From: Paenibacillus sp. UBA6285 | GTDB taxonomy: Bacteria; Bacillota; Bacilli; Paenibacillales; Paenibacillaceae | Length of the DNA stretch: 8,970 nt | Reading direction: 5' to 3' | Assembly (NCBI GenBank): GCA_002438345.1 | Contig: DJUJ01000058.1 | Location: forward strand, 50,958-59,927 | Shown here: positions 1 to 7,196 of the stretch, piece after piece | How the letters are laid out: every line of letters begins with the position of its first letter | Numbering within the stretch: position 1 is the stretch's first letter | Position numbers and translations under genes: made by a program | Notes under the pieces: model-generated | Told to the model about the DNA's origin: nothing | What the model saw: the letters and a program-made list of their open reading frames with translations, nothing else | Database searches by the model: none

Positions 1-1233
1 AAAGCCGTAATTGCGAAAATTACCGAATCCCAACCTTTTTTAATTGATGTTGTCCCTGCCAAAACCGTCATCCCACAGCTAAAGGAAAATGTGCTACTGC
101 ACGCTGGACCGCCTATTAAATACTCAGATATGACAGGCCCAATGCAAGGTGCTTGTGTCGGCGCTATTTTGTTCGAAGGCTGGGCAAAGAGCGAGCAAGA
201 AGCCATTGCACTCTTGGAAGGAAATCAGATCGAATTCATTCCATGTCATCACGTCAACGCGGTTGGCCCGATGGGTGGCATCACTTCAGCCAATATGATG
301 GTGCTCGTGGTGGAGAACAAGTCGGAGGGGAACCGTGCCTTCTGTACGATGAACGAAGGCATCGGCAAAGTGTTGCGCTTCGGAGCATACAGCGATGAAG
401 TCATTGAGCGTCTACAGTGGATGCGAGACGTTCTTGGACCAAGCTTGTCCAAAGCCCTCAAGCTGATGGAAGGTGGCCTGAACCTGAATGTTCTGATCGC
501 CAAAGCTATTACCATGGGCGATGAGTTCCACCAACGGAATATTGCGGCTTCACTTATTTTCCTGAAGGATATGGCTCCATACCTGCTTCAAGCAGATATA
601 TCCACTGAGGACCGCACGCGGGTCATGAAATTCCTGGGAGATACAGATCAGTTCTTCTTGAACATCATGATGGCGACCTGTAAAGCAGTTATGGATACAG
701 CAAGAACCATTCAAGAGGGAACTATCGTAACGGCTATGACACGTAACGGTAAAGAGTTCGGTATCCGTGTCAGCGGCATGGGTGACGAATGGTTTACAGC
801 ACCAGTTAATACACCACAAGGTCTGTTCTTCTCTGGGTATTCGCAGGATGAAGCCAACTCGGATATCGGTGATAGTGCGATTACCGAAACGTATGGCGTA
901 GGCGGCATGGCTATGATCGCCGCTCCTGGGGTAACCCGCTTCGTCGGCGCCGGCGGTTTCCATGATGCCTTGGCTGTCAGCGATGAAATGGGTGAAATTT
1001 GCATCTCCAATAACAACAACCTGCCGATCCCTACTTGGGACTTCCAAGGCGCATGCCTCGGTATCGATGTCCGCAAGGTTGTCGAGACCGGTATTACGCC
1101 ACTGATTAATACGGGCATCGCCCATAAAAATGCCGGAGTTGGCCAAATTGGCGCCGGAACGGTTCGAGCACCACTTGCTTGTTTCGAAAAAGCACTCGAA
1201 GCGCTTGCCAAAAAACACGGCATCGAAGTGTAA
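1..1233 (+). CDS. allG: AllG/YlbE-type (DUF1116) subunit of oxamic transcarbamylase, 5' partial
   Basis: The frame is open from base 1, so the gene begins upstream; 410 codons are visible before TAA. From memory E. coli YlbE/AllG is about 419 residues, so only about 10-15 N-terminal residues are probably missing. The sequence follows AllG closely throughout: HAGPP near visible residue 34, TGPM..GACVGA..FEGWAK (about 45-63), PCHHVNAVGPMGGITS (81-96), NEGIGKV.RFGAY, ITMGDEFHQRNIA, TDQFFLN, IVTAMTRNG..FGIRVSG, WFTAPVNTPQGLFF, DSAITET, APGVTRFVGAGG, WDFQGACLG and VETGITPLINTGIAHK..GVGQIGAGTVRAP near the C-terminus. In E. coli AllF, AllG and AllH together phosphorolyse oxalurate to oxamate and carbamoyl phosphate in the cytoplasm, at the end of anaerobic allantoin breakdown. 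The allH-like gene follows after 5 bases. An allF/fdrA gene is expected just upstream but is not in view. Family call is very secure; the exact carbamoyl substrate here is inferred. Confidence 0.93.
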   Translation, partial: KAVIAKITESQPFLIDVVPAKTVIPQLKENVLLHAGPPIKYSDMTGPMQGACVGAILFEGWAKSEQEAIALLEGNQIEFIPCHHVNAVGPMGGITSANMMVLVVENKSEGNRAFCTMNEGIGKVLRFGAYSDEVIERLQWMRDVLGPSLSKALKLMEGGLNLNVLIAKAITMGDEFHQRNIAASLIFLKDMAPYLLQADISTEDRTRVMKFLGDTDQFFLNIMMATCKAVMDTARTIQEGTIVTAMTRNGKEFGIRVSGMGDEWFTAPVNTPQGLFFSGYSQDEANSDIGDSAITETYGVGGMAMIAAPGVTRFVGAGGFHDALAVSDEMGEICISNNNNLPIPTWDFQGACLGIDVRKVVETGITPLINTGIAHKNAGVGQIGAGTVRAPLACFEKALEALAKKHGIEV

Positions 1234-1238
1234 TCTTT

Positions 1239-2147
1239 ATGAACCTGTATGCCCGTGCCTTTAATGAGGGGCTTCTGCTTTCCATGGAACGGCAAGCTGC
1301 CGGAACGGTGCACAGTGTGTTCCCATCAAGCTGCAATTTGCAGTTTGGGGAACGCCTTGTTCATCTGGGCACGGGAGAGCAGGGGGGACTACCCTTTAGT
1401 GTGATCGTGGATGAGAAGCAGCTGTCTGACATGCTTCCTTGTCTTTCTCCTAACGATTCCGTTAGTTGGAACGCTCGGGATAAGGAAATTTTCTTTCCTG
1501 CTTTGAACATCAGAGTATCCTTTCAAGGTGGATTATCCTTCCGGTCGGAGGCAAAGGCGTACCCCGTTGAGAAAGCTTTGCTGAAGAGTGGCATAGTAGC
1601 TCTCATTGAGATCGTTAGCTGGTGGAATGACTGTAACGGTTTTGGTGAAAGTGTAACGGAGACGGTGCTCGGCATGCTTGAGCCTGAGGCTTCGGTTACT
1701 TCGACCCCGCTAGTTCATGAGCTCGGCAAGCTGCAGAACGCCTATGGGCAGCTGAATCCTGAAGCCTTTCTAGAGGCCGCACAATATTTCATCGGTAGAG
1801 GAAAAGGGCTTACGCCCAGTGGTGACGATCTACTGATTGGCTATTTAGCCGCAGCAGCTACTAACGGAGCTCCTTTGCGTGAGATTCTCCACAAGCTACA
1901 AGCTTTATTGGATTCATCTGGCTCTCAGAGGACGACTCGTATTAGTCTTGAATATTTGCACTTTGCAGTTCGAAATCAATTTAGTTCATCGCTTCTAAGA
2001 TTGTGTGAGGCGGTATTTACAGGAAATCTTAACGAGGTGCGGCAAGCCGCGGACATTGTCCTTGGAACCGGTCATACCTCCGGTTTGGATACAGTGACCG
2101 GGGTGCTTGCATTCTTGATTCCATTAATAGAAGGTGAAGCGAAATGA
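1239..2147 (+). CDS. allH: AllH/YlbF-type (DUF2877) subunit of oxamic transcarbamylase
   Basis: A 302-residue soluble protein of the DUF2877 family, somewhat longer than E. coli YlbF/AllH (about 271 from memory). The family signature lies in the C-terminal half: GKGLTPSGDD (188-197), then GYLAAA, then TTRIS.EYL.FA (232-243), and finally LGTGHTSGLDT (275-285). The N-terminal 150 residues are less conserved. I place the start at the ATG at 1239, five bases after the allG stop. The frame extends to a TTG at 1179, but that would put a poor start deep inside allG. The 1239 start has only a weak Shine-Dalgarno (AAGTG, 1226-1230), so translation is probably coupled to allG; a later ATG at 1284 is possible. 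Its TGA overlaps the ATG of the carbamate kinase gene. Role: partner of AllF and AllG in making carbamoyl phosphate from a carbamoylated substrate, by homology. Confidence 0.88.
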   Translation: MNLYARAFNEGLLLSMERQAAGTVHSVFPSSCNLQFGERLVHLGTGEQGGLPFSVIVDEKQLSDMLPCLSPNDSVSWNARDKEIFFPALNIRVSFQGGLSFRSEAKAYPVEKALLKSGIVALIEIVSWWNDCNGFGESVTETVLGMLEPEASVTSTPLVHELGKLQNAYGQLNPEAFLEAAQYFIGRGKGLTPSGDDLLIGYLAAAATNGAPLREILHKLQALLDSSGSQRTTRISLEYLHFAVRNQFSSSLLRLCEAVFTGNLNEVRQAADIVLGTGHTSGLDTVTGVLAFLIPLIEGEAK

Positions 2148-3118
2148 AAAAGAAAACGGTATTGGTTGCCCTTGGTGGCAACGCGATTCTGCAGCCGAAG
2201 CAGGCCGCTACGTTTGAAAATCAAATGCAGAACGTTGTGACCAGTTGCGTTTTCCTTGCCAAGCTCGTGCAAAATGGCTATCAATTAGTCATTACTCACG
2301 GAAATGGCCCGCAAGTGGGAAATATTCTTCGCCAGAATGAAGAAGCTCGCACGGTGGTACCACCGTTACCACTAGATGTACTTAATGCTGAAAGTCAAGG
2401 CTTCATCGGCTATATGATGCAGCAAGCGATGCGTAATGAGCTGGATAAGCTAGGACTTGATGTTCCTGTAACTAGCCTCGTAACACGGGTGGAAGTATCT
2501 CCTCTAGATCCAGCGTTCCAGGAGCCGACCAAGCCCATTGGTGAATTTTATACCGAAGAGGAAGCAAAGATACTGGCGAGAGACAAGAAATGGGATTTGA
2601 TGCCGGATGCTGGCCGGGGTTGGAGAAGGGTCGTACCTTCGCCGAAGCCGCTTAATATTCTGGAATCTGACTCCATTCACGGCTTGCTGGATAAAGGTCA
2701 CATCGTCATCGCCTGTGGTGGCGGCGGAATTCCGGTAGTAAAGGGATTGGGCGGTACCTATACAGGCGTGGAGGCGGTTATTGACAAGGATTCTAGCGGT
2801 TGTAAGCTGGCTGAGCAGATTAACGCTGATATGTTCGTCATCCTAACGGACGTGGAGCATGTCTATATCAATTACGGTAAAGAAGATCAACAAGCCTTGC
2901 AAACGGTCTCAATTGAAGAGATGGAAACATATGTAGAGCAGGGGCAATTTAGCAAAGGGAGCATGGGTCCAAAAGTGGAAGCGGCCGTCAACTTTGCGAA
3001 ATCGGGAGGTGATTCCGTCATTTGCGCCTTGGACAGAGCGGATCTCGCCCTGGAGCGCAAGAGCGGGACTACGGTTCTTGGCGGAAAAGGGAAGGCTTTG
3101 AAAAATAACGTTAGTTAA
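2144..3118 (+). CDS. arcC: Carbamate kinase
   Basis: A 324-residue amino-acid-kinase-fold protein, close to the usual 310-320 of carbamate kinases. Landmarks in order: VALGGNAIL (8-16, N-terminal glycine loop), THGNGPQVGN (51-60), the family-specific GRGWRRVVPSPKP (157-169), IACGGGGIPV (189-198), EAVIDKDSS (210-218), LAEQINAD..VILTDV (222-237, nucleotide-binding side) and GSMGPKVEAA (272-281). It catalyses carbamoyl phosphate + ADP to ATP + carbamate, which decays to CO2 and NH3. The start ATG sits inside the allH stop (ATGA), preceded by AAGGTGA at 2131-2137 with a 6-base spacer, so the two are translationally coupled. No arginine deiminase or ornithine carbamoyltransferase is nearby. Its place behind allG-allH marks it as the allK (ybcF) counterpart, taking carbamoyl phosphate from the transcarbamylase rather than from citrulline. 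The generic symbol arcC is used because sequence alone does not separate allK from arcC. Confidence 0.95.
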   Translation: MKKKTVLVALGGNAILQPKQAATFENQMQNVVTSCVFLAKLVQNGYQLVITHGNGPQVGNILRQNEEARTVVPPLPLDVLNAESQGFIGYMMQQAMRNELDKLGLDVPVTSLVTRVEVSPLDPAFQEPTKPIGEFYTEEEAKILARDKKWDLMPDAGRGWRRVVPSPKPLNILESDSIHGLLDKGHIVIACGGGGIPVVKGLGGTYTGVEAVIDKDSSGCKLAEQINADMFVILTDVEHVYINYGKEDQQALQTVSIEEMETYVEQGQFSKGSMGPKVEAAVNFAKSGGDSVICALDRADLALERKSGTTVLGGKGKALKNNVS

Positions 3119-3138
3119 GTTAGAAAGGATGATTTTCG

Positions 3139-4485
3139 TTGCTAAAGCGTATTTTGCCATTAAGTTTATTTATGCTACTTATTCCGGCAGGGTTTATCTT
3201 TGCTGCTGATGAGGCTACTACTGCTGCAACTCGCTCTGTACCAGGGATCTTGTCGGTGCTTCCTTTGGTATTGATCCTTGTTCTGTTGTTCCTTCGGGTA
3301 GACATGATTGTTGCGGGTCTAGCTGGCGGTGTGCTCGCTATGCTTCTGGGGGGCATCTCCATCGCTAGTGGTAATGATTTTTTGACCAAGTCTTTGCCAA
3401 TGATGCTTACCCTTACAGTTCCAATCATTAACTCCGCTATTGCTACAGCGGTATTCAAATCAGGCGGCTATGTTGCCGCACTTACTTTGGTTCGCCGTGC
3501 AATTCGCGGTAAGGTTGAATACTTGGCAGCCTTTATTGTTATCCTGCAAGCAGCGGCTACATACATGTCCGGTATCGGCGGCGGTAGTGCCATGGTTATT
3601 GCTCCACTTGCATTTGCCGCACTTGGTGCCATTCCTGAGCTTATCGCTGCAATGGCGATCGCTGCAGCGGTATCCTTCACTACGTCTCCAGCTTCCCTGG
3701 AGTCTGGTATCGTGTCCCAGCTTGGCGGCTTTGCTGTACAAGATCACGTAGCCACCATGCGTCCATTTTGGTTGCTCTTCGTAGCTCTTGCCATTGTACT
3801 TGCTTTTATCGGTGCTAAGAAACGTGGGGCGCTTTTCCAAGGAGAAGAGAGCGAAGAAATCAAGTCCATGACTAGCAAAGAGCTTTGGAAGCATACCATT
3901 CCAGCGATCTTCCTACTAGGTTCGGTAATCCTGGGTCCAGTTATTAATAAAGCGGTTGGAATGCCGGTTTTGGCTCCGCTTGTCTACCTGGTTCTGACTA
4001 CGCTTTTGATCTGGATTTGTACTAAATTTACACTCAACCAATCCTTTGAGGCTCTCGTTGATGGCTCTAACTACATTTTGACCCGCTTGTTCGGGGTTGG
4101 GATCTTCTTGGCCTTTATCAACATGATCGGCGATATCGGTGCTTTCAATACGATTGCGGGTGTTACATCCTCAGTTCCTGATTGGCTCATGGTACCTGTC
4201 GGCGTTCTAGCCGGCTTCGTCATCGGGGTTCCTGCCGGGGCTTATGTAGGATCCATTCTGACCTTGGTTCTGCCGATTGCCGTTTCATTGCACTTCTCAC
4301 CAATATCTCTTGGTTTCGTTGCTATGGGCGTTGGCTTTGGGGCTATGGTCAGCTTCGTAAACATTACAATGCAAGCCCTTGCTTCTGGTTTCAAAGTGCC
4401 AATTATCGACGTTGTTAAAGGAAATGCGAAATGGGTGGGTGCCTCTATGGTCCTCCTGTTAACCCTTTCGTTCTTCTTTACCTAA
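3139..4485 (+). CDS. Multi-membrane permease, family not assigned; probable substrate transporter of the cluster
   Basis: A 448-residue, very hydrophobic protein with roughly 11-13 membrane segments by eye (about 4-23, 38-53, 56-76, 87-105, 126-145, 152-180, 209-226, 254-272, 277-295, 316-335, 350-380, 388-408 and 432-448). A charged cytosolic-type loop (227-252: KKRG...EESEE...) splits it into two halves. Each half has a glycine-rich stretch (GIGGGS 145-150; GVPAG 363-367) followed by a VSF motif (VSFTTSPAS 178-186; VSFVNITMQ 404-412), suggesting two related halves as in ion-transporter-type secondary carriers. The start is TTG at 3139, with AAAGGA at 3124-3129 and a 9-base spacer; an ATG at 3129 is in another frame that stops early. 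The first segment ends FIFAADE and resembles a signal peptide. It lies 20 bases after arcC. By position it should bring in the ureide or cyclic amide the cluster degrades; that substrate is inference. Confidence 0.7.
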   Translation: MLKRILPLSLFMLLIPAGFIFAADEATTAATRSVPGILSVLPLVLILVLLFLRVDMIVAGLAGGVLAMLLGGISIASGNDFLTKSLPMMLTLTVPIINSAIATAVFKSGGYVAALTLVRRAIRGKVEYLAAFIVILQAAATYMSGIGGGSAMVIAPLAFAALGAIPELIAAMAIAAAVSFTTSPASLESGIVSQLGGFAVQDHVATMRPFWLLFVALAIVLAFIGAKKRGALFQGEESEEIKSMTSKELWKHTIPAIFLLGSVILGPVINKAVGMPVLAPLVYLVLTTLLIWICTKFTLNQSFEALVDGSNYILTRLFGVGIFLAFINMIGDIGAFNTIAGVTSSVPDWLMVPVGVLAGFVIGVPAGAYVGSILTLVLPIAVSLHFSPISLGFVAMGVGFGAMVSFVNITMQALASGFKVPIIDVVKGNAKWVGASMVLLLTLSFFFT

Positions 4486-4548
4486 GATCTATACTTAAGC
4501 ATTTGATCAAGGCATCAATGAGAACAATACTCGAGGAGGAGAAATGAA
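4486..4548 (+). other. Short operon spacer, no terminator seen
   Basis: These 63 bases separate the permease stop from the amidohydrolase start. I see no strong hairpin with a T-run and no convincing promoter. A very strong Shine-Dalgarno (GAGGAGGAG) closes the spacer. This supports read-through from the permease gene, so the amidohydrolase is probably part of the same transcript. Confidence 0.5.
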
Positions 4549-5772
4549 ATGGAACTCATAATACGTAATGTACGACTGGAAGATGGTCAAGAGCTTGTAG
4601 ATGTTGCCGTGGAAAATGGGAAGATCGTAGCAATTGAATCCGGCTACGCTGGCTCGTCTGAACGGGTTATTGATGCAGAAGGTCGTGTCCTGATTCCTGG
4701 ATTGATTGAAAGCCACATCCATCTGGATAAAGCACTCATTGCTGATCGGAAAGCGAATCGTTCAGGAGTATTAGCAGAAGCTCTTGCTGTTACAGCAGAA
4801 CTTAAGCCAACCTTCACGAAGGAAGATATTGAGGATCGTGCTCGCCGAACTCTGCTGATGCTGATTAAGAACGGGGTAACTCATATCCGCACGCATTCGG
4901 AATTTGACCCTACCCAAGGCTTCACTGGCTTTGAAGTGATCATGGCGCTCAAGGAAGAATTCAAGGACTTGGTCGATATGCAAGTCGTTGCATTTCCGCA
5001 AGAAGGTATCTACAAAATGCCTGGCACTGACACAATGATGATAGAAGCAATGGAGATGGGCGCTGACGTTGTCGGAGGAATCTCTTATATGGACCCAGAT
5101 CCGAAGCAGCATATTGATCATGTGTTTGAGCTTGCCAAACAATATGGCAAACCGCTGGATTTCCACCAGGACTTCAAGGATGATTTCGAAGGCTCGTCCA
5201 TTGAATATCTGTGTGATAAGACGATTAAAGAAGGTTTCATTGGACAAGTATCTGTCGGGCATCTGACAAGCCTTGGCGCCCTTGAGCCGGAGCAACTGAA
5301 GCCTATCGCTGACAAGATGCGGGAAGCTGGCATTTCTGTGATGAGCTTGCCTGCTACTGACCTGCACCTCGGCGGTCGTAAGGATACGTCCAAGGTGCGC
5401 CGGGCATTAACCCCGATCCGTGCTCTGCGCGACGCCGGAGTCAATGTATGTATCGCAACCAATAATATTCGCAATGCCTTCACACCTTATGGCAATGGAG
5501 ACCCACTGCAAACAGCAATGCTAGCGGTATCCGCAGCGCACTTAGGTGGTGCCGATGATCTATCGACAGTGTTACCGATGCTAACCGTGAATCCTGCGAA
5601 AGCTCTTGGTCTTACGGATTACGGCATCAAGGTTGGCAACGCGGCAGATATGGTGCTGTTGGATACGAAACGGGTGGCAGACGCCGTCATAGATATCCCT
5701 GACCGTCTCTACGTAATTAAACGTGGACGTGTCATTGTTGAAACGAAACGTACAGTAACGACAAATTTCTAA
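4549..5772 (+). CDS. Cytosine-deaminase-like amidohydrolase with altered active-site residues
   Basis: A 407-residue amidohydrolase-superfamily protein that aligns with E. coli CodA over most of its length. Seen: an N-terminal beta-sandwich strand region, the metal motif ESHIHLD (H56, H58), FPQEGI (149-154; Q151 matches the CodA ring-contacting Gln156), H206 in DFHQDFKDD, H238 in VGHLTS, and LHLGGR.DTSK..R..TPI (272-290). The C-terminal sandwich resumes at about 362 (VGNAADMVLLD). Two CodA catalytic positions differ: Glu217 is Phe209, and metal ligand Asp313 is Asn305 (CIATNNIRN, 301-309). It is therefore unlikely to be a plain cytosine deaminase; hydrolysis of a cyclic amide or ureide feeding the carbamoyl pathway is a guess from context. 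The start is ATG 4549, with GAGGAGGAG at 4533-4541 and a 7-base spacer; ATG 4544 is out of frame and stops after five codons. It is the last gene before terminators. Confidence 0.85.
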   Translation: MELIIRNVRLEDGQELVDVAVENGKIVAIESGYAGSSERVIDAEGRVLIPGLIESHIHLDKALIADRKANRSGVLAEALAVTAELKPTFTKEDIEDRARRTLLMLIKNGVTHIRTHSEFDPTQGFTGFEVIMALKEEFKDLVDMQVVAFPQEGIYKMPGTDTMMIEAMEMGADVVGGISYMDPDPKQHIDHVFELAKQYGKPLDFHQDFKDDFEGSSIEYLCDKTIKEGFIGQVSVGHLTSLGALEPEQLKPIADKMREAGISVMSLPATDLHLGGRKDTSKVRRALTPIRALRDAGVNVCIATNNIRNAFTPYGNGDPLQTAMLAVSAAHLGGADDLSTVLPMLTVNPAKALGLTDYGIKVGNAADMVLLDTKRVADAVIDIPDRLYVIKRGRVIVETKRTVTTNF

Positions 5773-5788
5773 GATAATTAATTAAGCG

Positions 5789-5824
5789 AGGCTGGTCCAT
5801 ACGGTAGTATGGGGCAGCCTTTTC
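5789..5824 (+). terminator. Rho-independent terminator of the catabolic operon
   Basis: AGGCTG (5789-5794) pairs with CAGCCT (5815-5820). CCATAC (5797-5802) pairs with GTATGG (5807-5812) around a GGTA loop, with a 2x2 internal mismatch between the two stem blocks. A short TTTT run follows at 5820-5823. It lies 16 bases after the amidohydrolase stop. Confidence 0.85.
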
Positions 5825-5851
5825 TGCTATTTCTGGTAATCATGACAATAT

Positions 5852-5892
5852 CAAAAGGCAGTGTCCGCTGAGTGGCGGTACGCTGCCTTTTG
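5852..5892. terminator. Second hairpin, likely bidirectional terminator between convergent genes
   Basis: CAAAAGGCAG (5852-5861) is a perfect 10-bp match to CTGCCTTTTG (5883-5892). An inner CCGC/GCGG pairing (5865-5868 with 5875-5878) extends the stem. The A-run on one side and T-run on the other give a T-rich 3' flank in both directions. It lies 17 bases beyond the end of the minus-strand MFS gene, so it probably ends that transcript and backs up the first terminator for the plus-strand operon. Confidence 0.8.
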
Positions 5893-5909
5893 AGTTGTCT
5901 GGAATGGGT

Positions 5910-7196
5910 TTATTGAAATTTACGGATAGCTGGAACAAATAGTGCAAGTGCAATACAAGTCATACCTAATCCAGAGAAAATAGCGATAGTTGCAACTCCC
6001 CCGATCATATCGGCTAGCCAGCCGACGAGAATGTAACCCACCGGTAGCAGCGCGAAGGAACCGAACAAATCAAGGCTGGCGACCCGGCCAAAGGCTTCCT
6101 TAGGCACCAGATCCTGCAGGCTAATCTCCCAAATTAACCCGAAGATCATTAGGCCAAAGCCTTCCAAGGCGAATAACGCAACTGCACTAGCGGGACTAGG
6201 CGCGAACGGGAGGAGAAGCAGAGCCAAGCCACTCAAGAGTGCGCCACCGTATGCCAATATACCGCGATGCTTCCATTTCTGCCGCATACCGTATAGGAGT
6301 CCTCCAGCAATCGCCCCGATACCTGAGAACGTAACGGCCAGGCCGTATACCGTTGGAGCCCACCCGTGATGTACATTAAACAGCCAAGGTAGAAGAATGC
6401 TGATGATTCCTGAATAACAGATATTAACGAAACAGAAGGCGAGAATGGTGATCCATAGCCAAGGATGACTACGTAGCATGGCAATTCCTTCTTTAAAGTC
6501 GGCTTTCCAGCCAGCTGATGGCATAGGTGAGCTTTTCCTCAATTGAGGCTGTGTTCTTATTTGGGAAACGATGATGCGGCGCAAATACACTAAGCAGATC
6601 AATGAGAGTAAATACGTCACAGCATCCAAACCAAAGCCGAAGCCAGCAGAAAAATGTGTAATGAGCAGTCCCCCAAGTGATGGTCCTATCAGACGGATAG
6701 TTTGCGTGCTCATCTGCGTTAAGGAATTGGCGGCAGTTCGGATGTCAGGGGTAAATATGGTAGCCTGCATAGCCGAGTAGGCGGGGCGGAACAATCCATC
6801 GAACAATCCGTACAAGCCAACAAAGAGATACAGCATTGGAATGGTAAGTATGCCGGACAGCGATAGTGTCGCGATGGCTGCCATAATAAAGAAGCGGGCA
6901 ATATCGGCAATGATCATAATTGTGACCCGATCGTAACGGTCAACGATATGACCGGAAATCGGTAGCATAATTACATTGGGCAGCATGTAGATGGCCATTA
7001 CAATCCCCATAGTTGTGGTTGAACCGGTTAGGGAATATACGAGGACTGGTAAAATGATCATTGTTACTGAGCTGCCCAGAAATGAAACCAGGTTTCCCAT
7101 CCATAGAAACGGAAAGGCTCGAGATAGAGCGAAAGGCTCAGCGAATCTTCGTAGTGGATTTTGCTTTTTAGATTCAGAAGCAGCATTAGGAAGCAT
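5910..7196 (-). CDS. MFS transporter, MFS_3-like drug/macrolide-type efflux
   Basis: A 428-residue membrane protein with about 12 hydrophobic segments, the normal size for the major facilitator superfamily. After a cytosolic N-terminus (1-28) comes FPFLWMGNLVSFLGSS (29-43), typical of the MFS_3 group that includes EntS-like and macrolide-efflux-like exporters. An MFS motif A variant, GHIVDRYDR (82-90), lies between TM2 and TM3. FVNICYSGI marks the start of the second half. The predicted role is proton-driven export of a small hydrophobic compound; the substrate cannot be told from the sequence. The ATG directly abuts the TAG of the upstream ArsR-like gene (TAGATG), with GGAGG at 7212-7208 and an 11-base spacer inside that gene, so the two are translationally coupled. 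The regulator probably controls this gene in response to the exported compound. Confidence 0.88.
   Translation of the reverse strand: MLPNAASESKKQNPLRRFAEPFALSRAFPFLWMGNLVSFLGSSVTMIILPVLVYSLTGSTTTMGIVMAIYMLPNVIMLPISGHIVDRYDRVTIMIIADIARFFIMAAIATLSLSGILTIPMLYLFVGLYGLFDGLFRPAYSAMQATIFTPDIRTAANSLTQMSTQTIRLIGPSLGGLLITHFSAGFGFGLDAVTYLLSLICLVYLRRIIVSQIRTQPQLRKSSPMPSAGWKADFKEGIAMLRSHPWLWITILAFCFVNICYSGIISILLPWLFNVHHGWAPTVYGLAVTFSGIGAIAGGLLYGMRQKWKHRGILAYGGALLSGLALLLLPFAPSPASAVALFALEGFGLMIFGLIWEISLQDLVPKEAFGRVASLDLFGSFALLPVGYILVGWLADMIGGVATIAIFSGLGMTCIALALFVPAIRKFQ

Noticed and set aside
550..1218. Long open frame antisense to the allG-type gene (also 711-1313 on the minus strand)
   Set aside because: Lies opposite a strongly conserved coding gene, shows no recognisable protein family and has no separate promoter or ribosome binding site; a by-product of codon use on the other strand.
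2144..3118. Arginine deiminase pathway role for the carbamate kinase
   Set aside because: No arcA, arcB or arcD gene is in the window, and the direct neighbours are transcarbamylase subunits of the allantoin type.
4544..4561. ATG at 4544 as start of the amidohydrolase
   Set aside because: It reads Met-Lys-Trp-Asn-Ser then stops; ATG 4549 has a better-spaced ribosome binding site and opens the full frame.
4771..5483. Open frames antisense to the amidohydrolase (4771-5367 and 5118-5483, minus strand)
   Set aside because: The sense frame is a clear amidohydrolase; the antisense products look random in composition.
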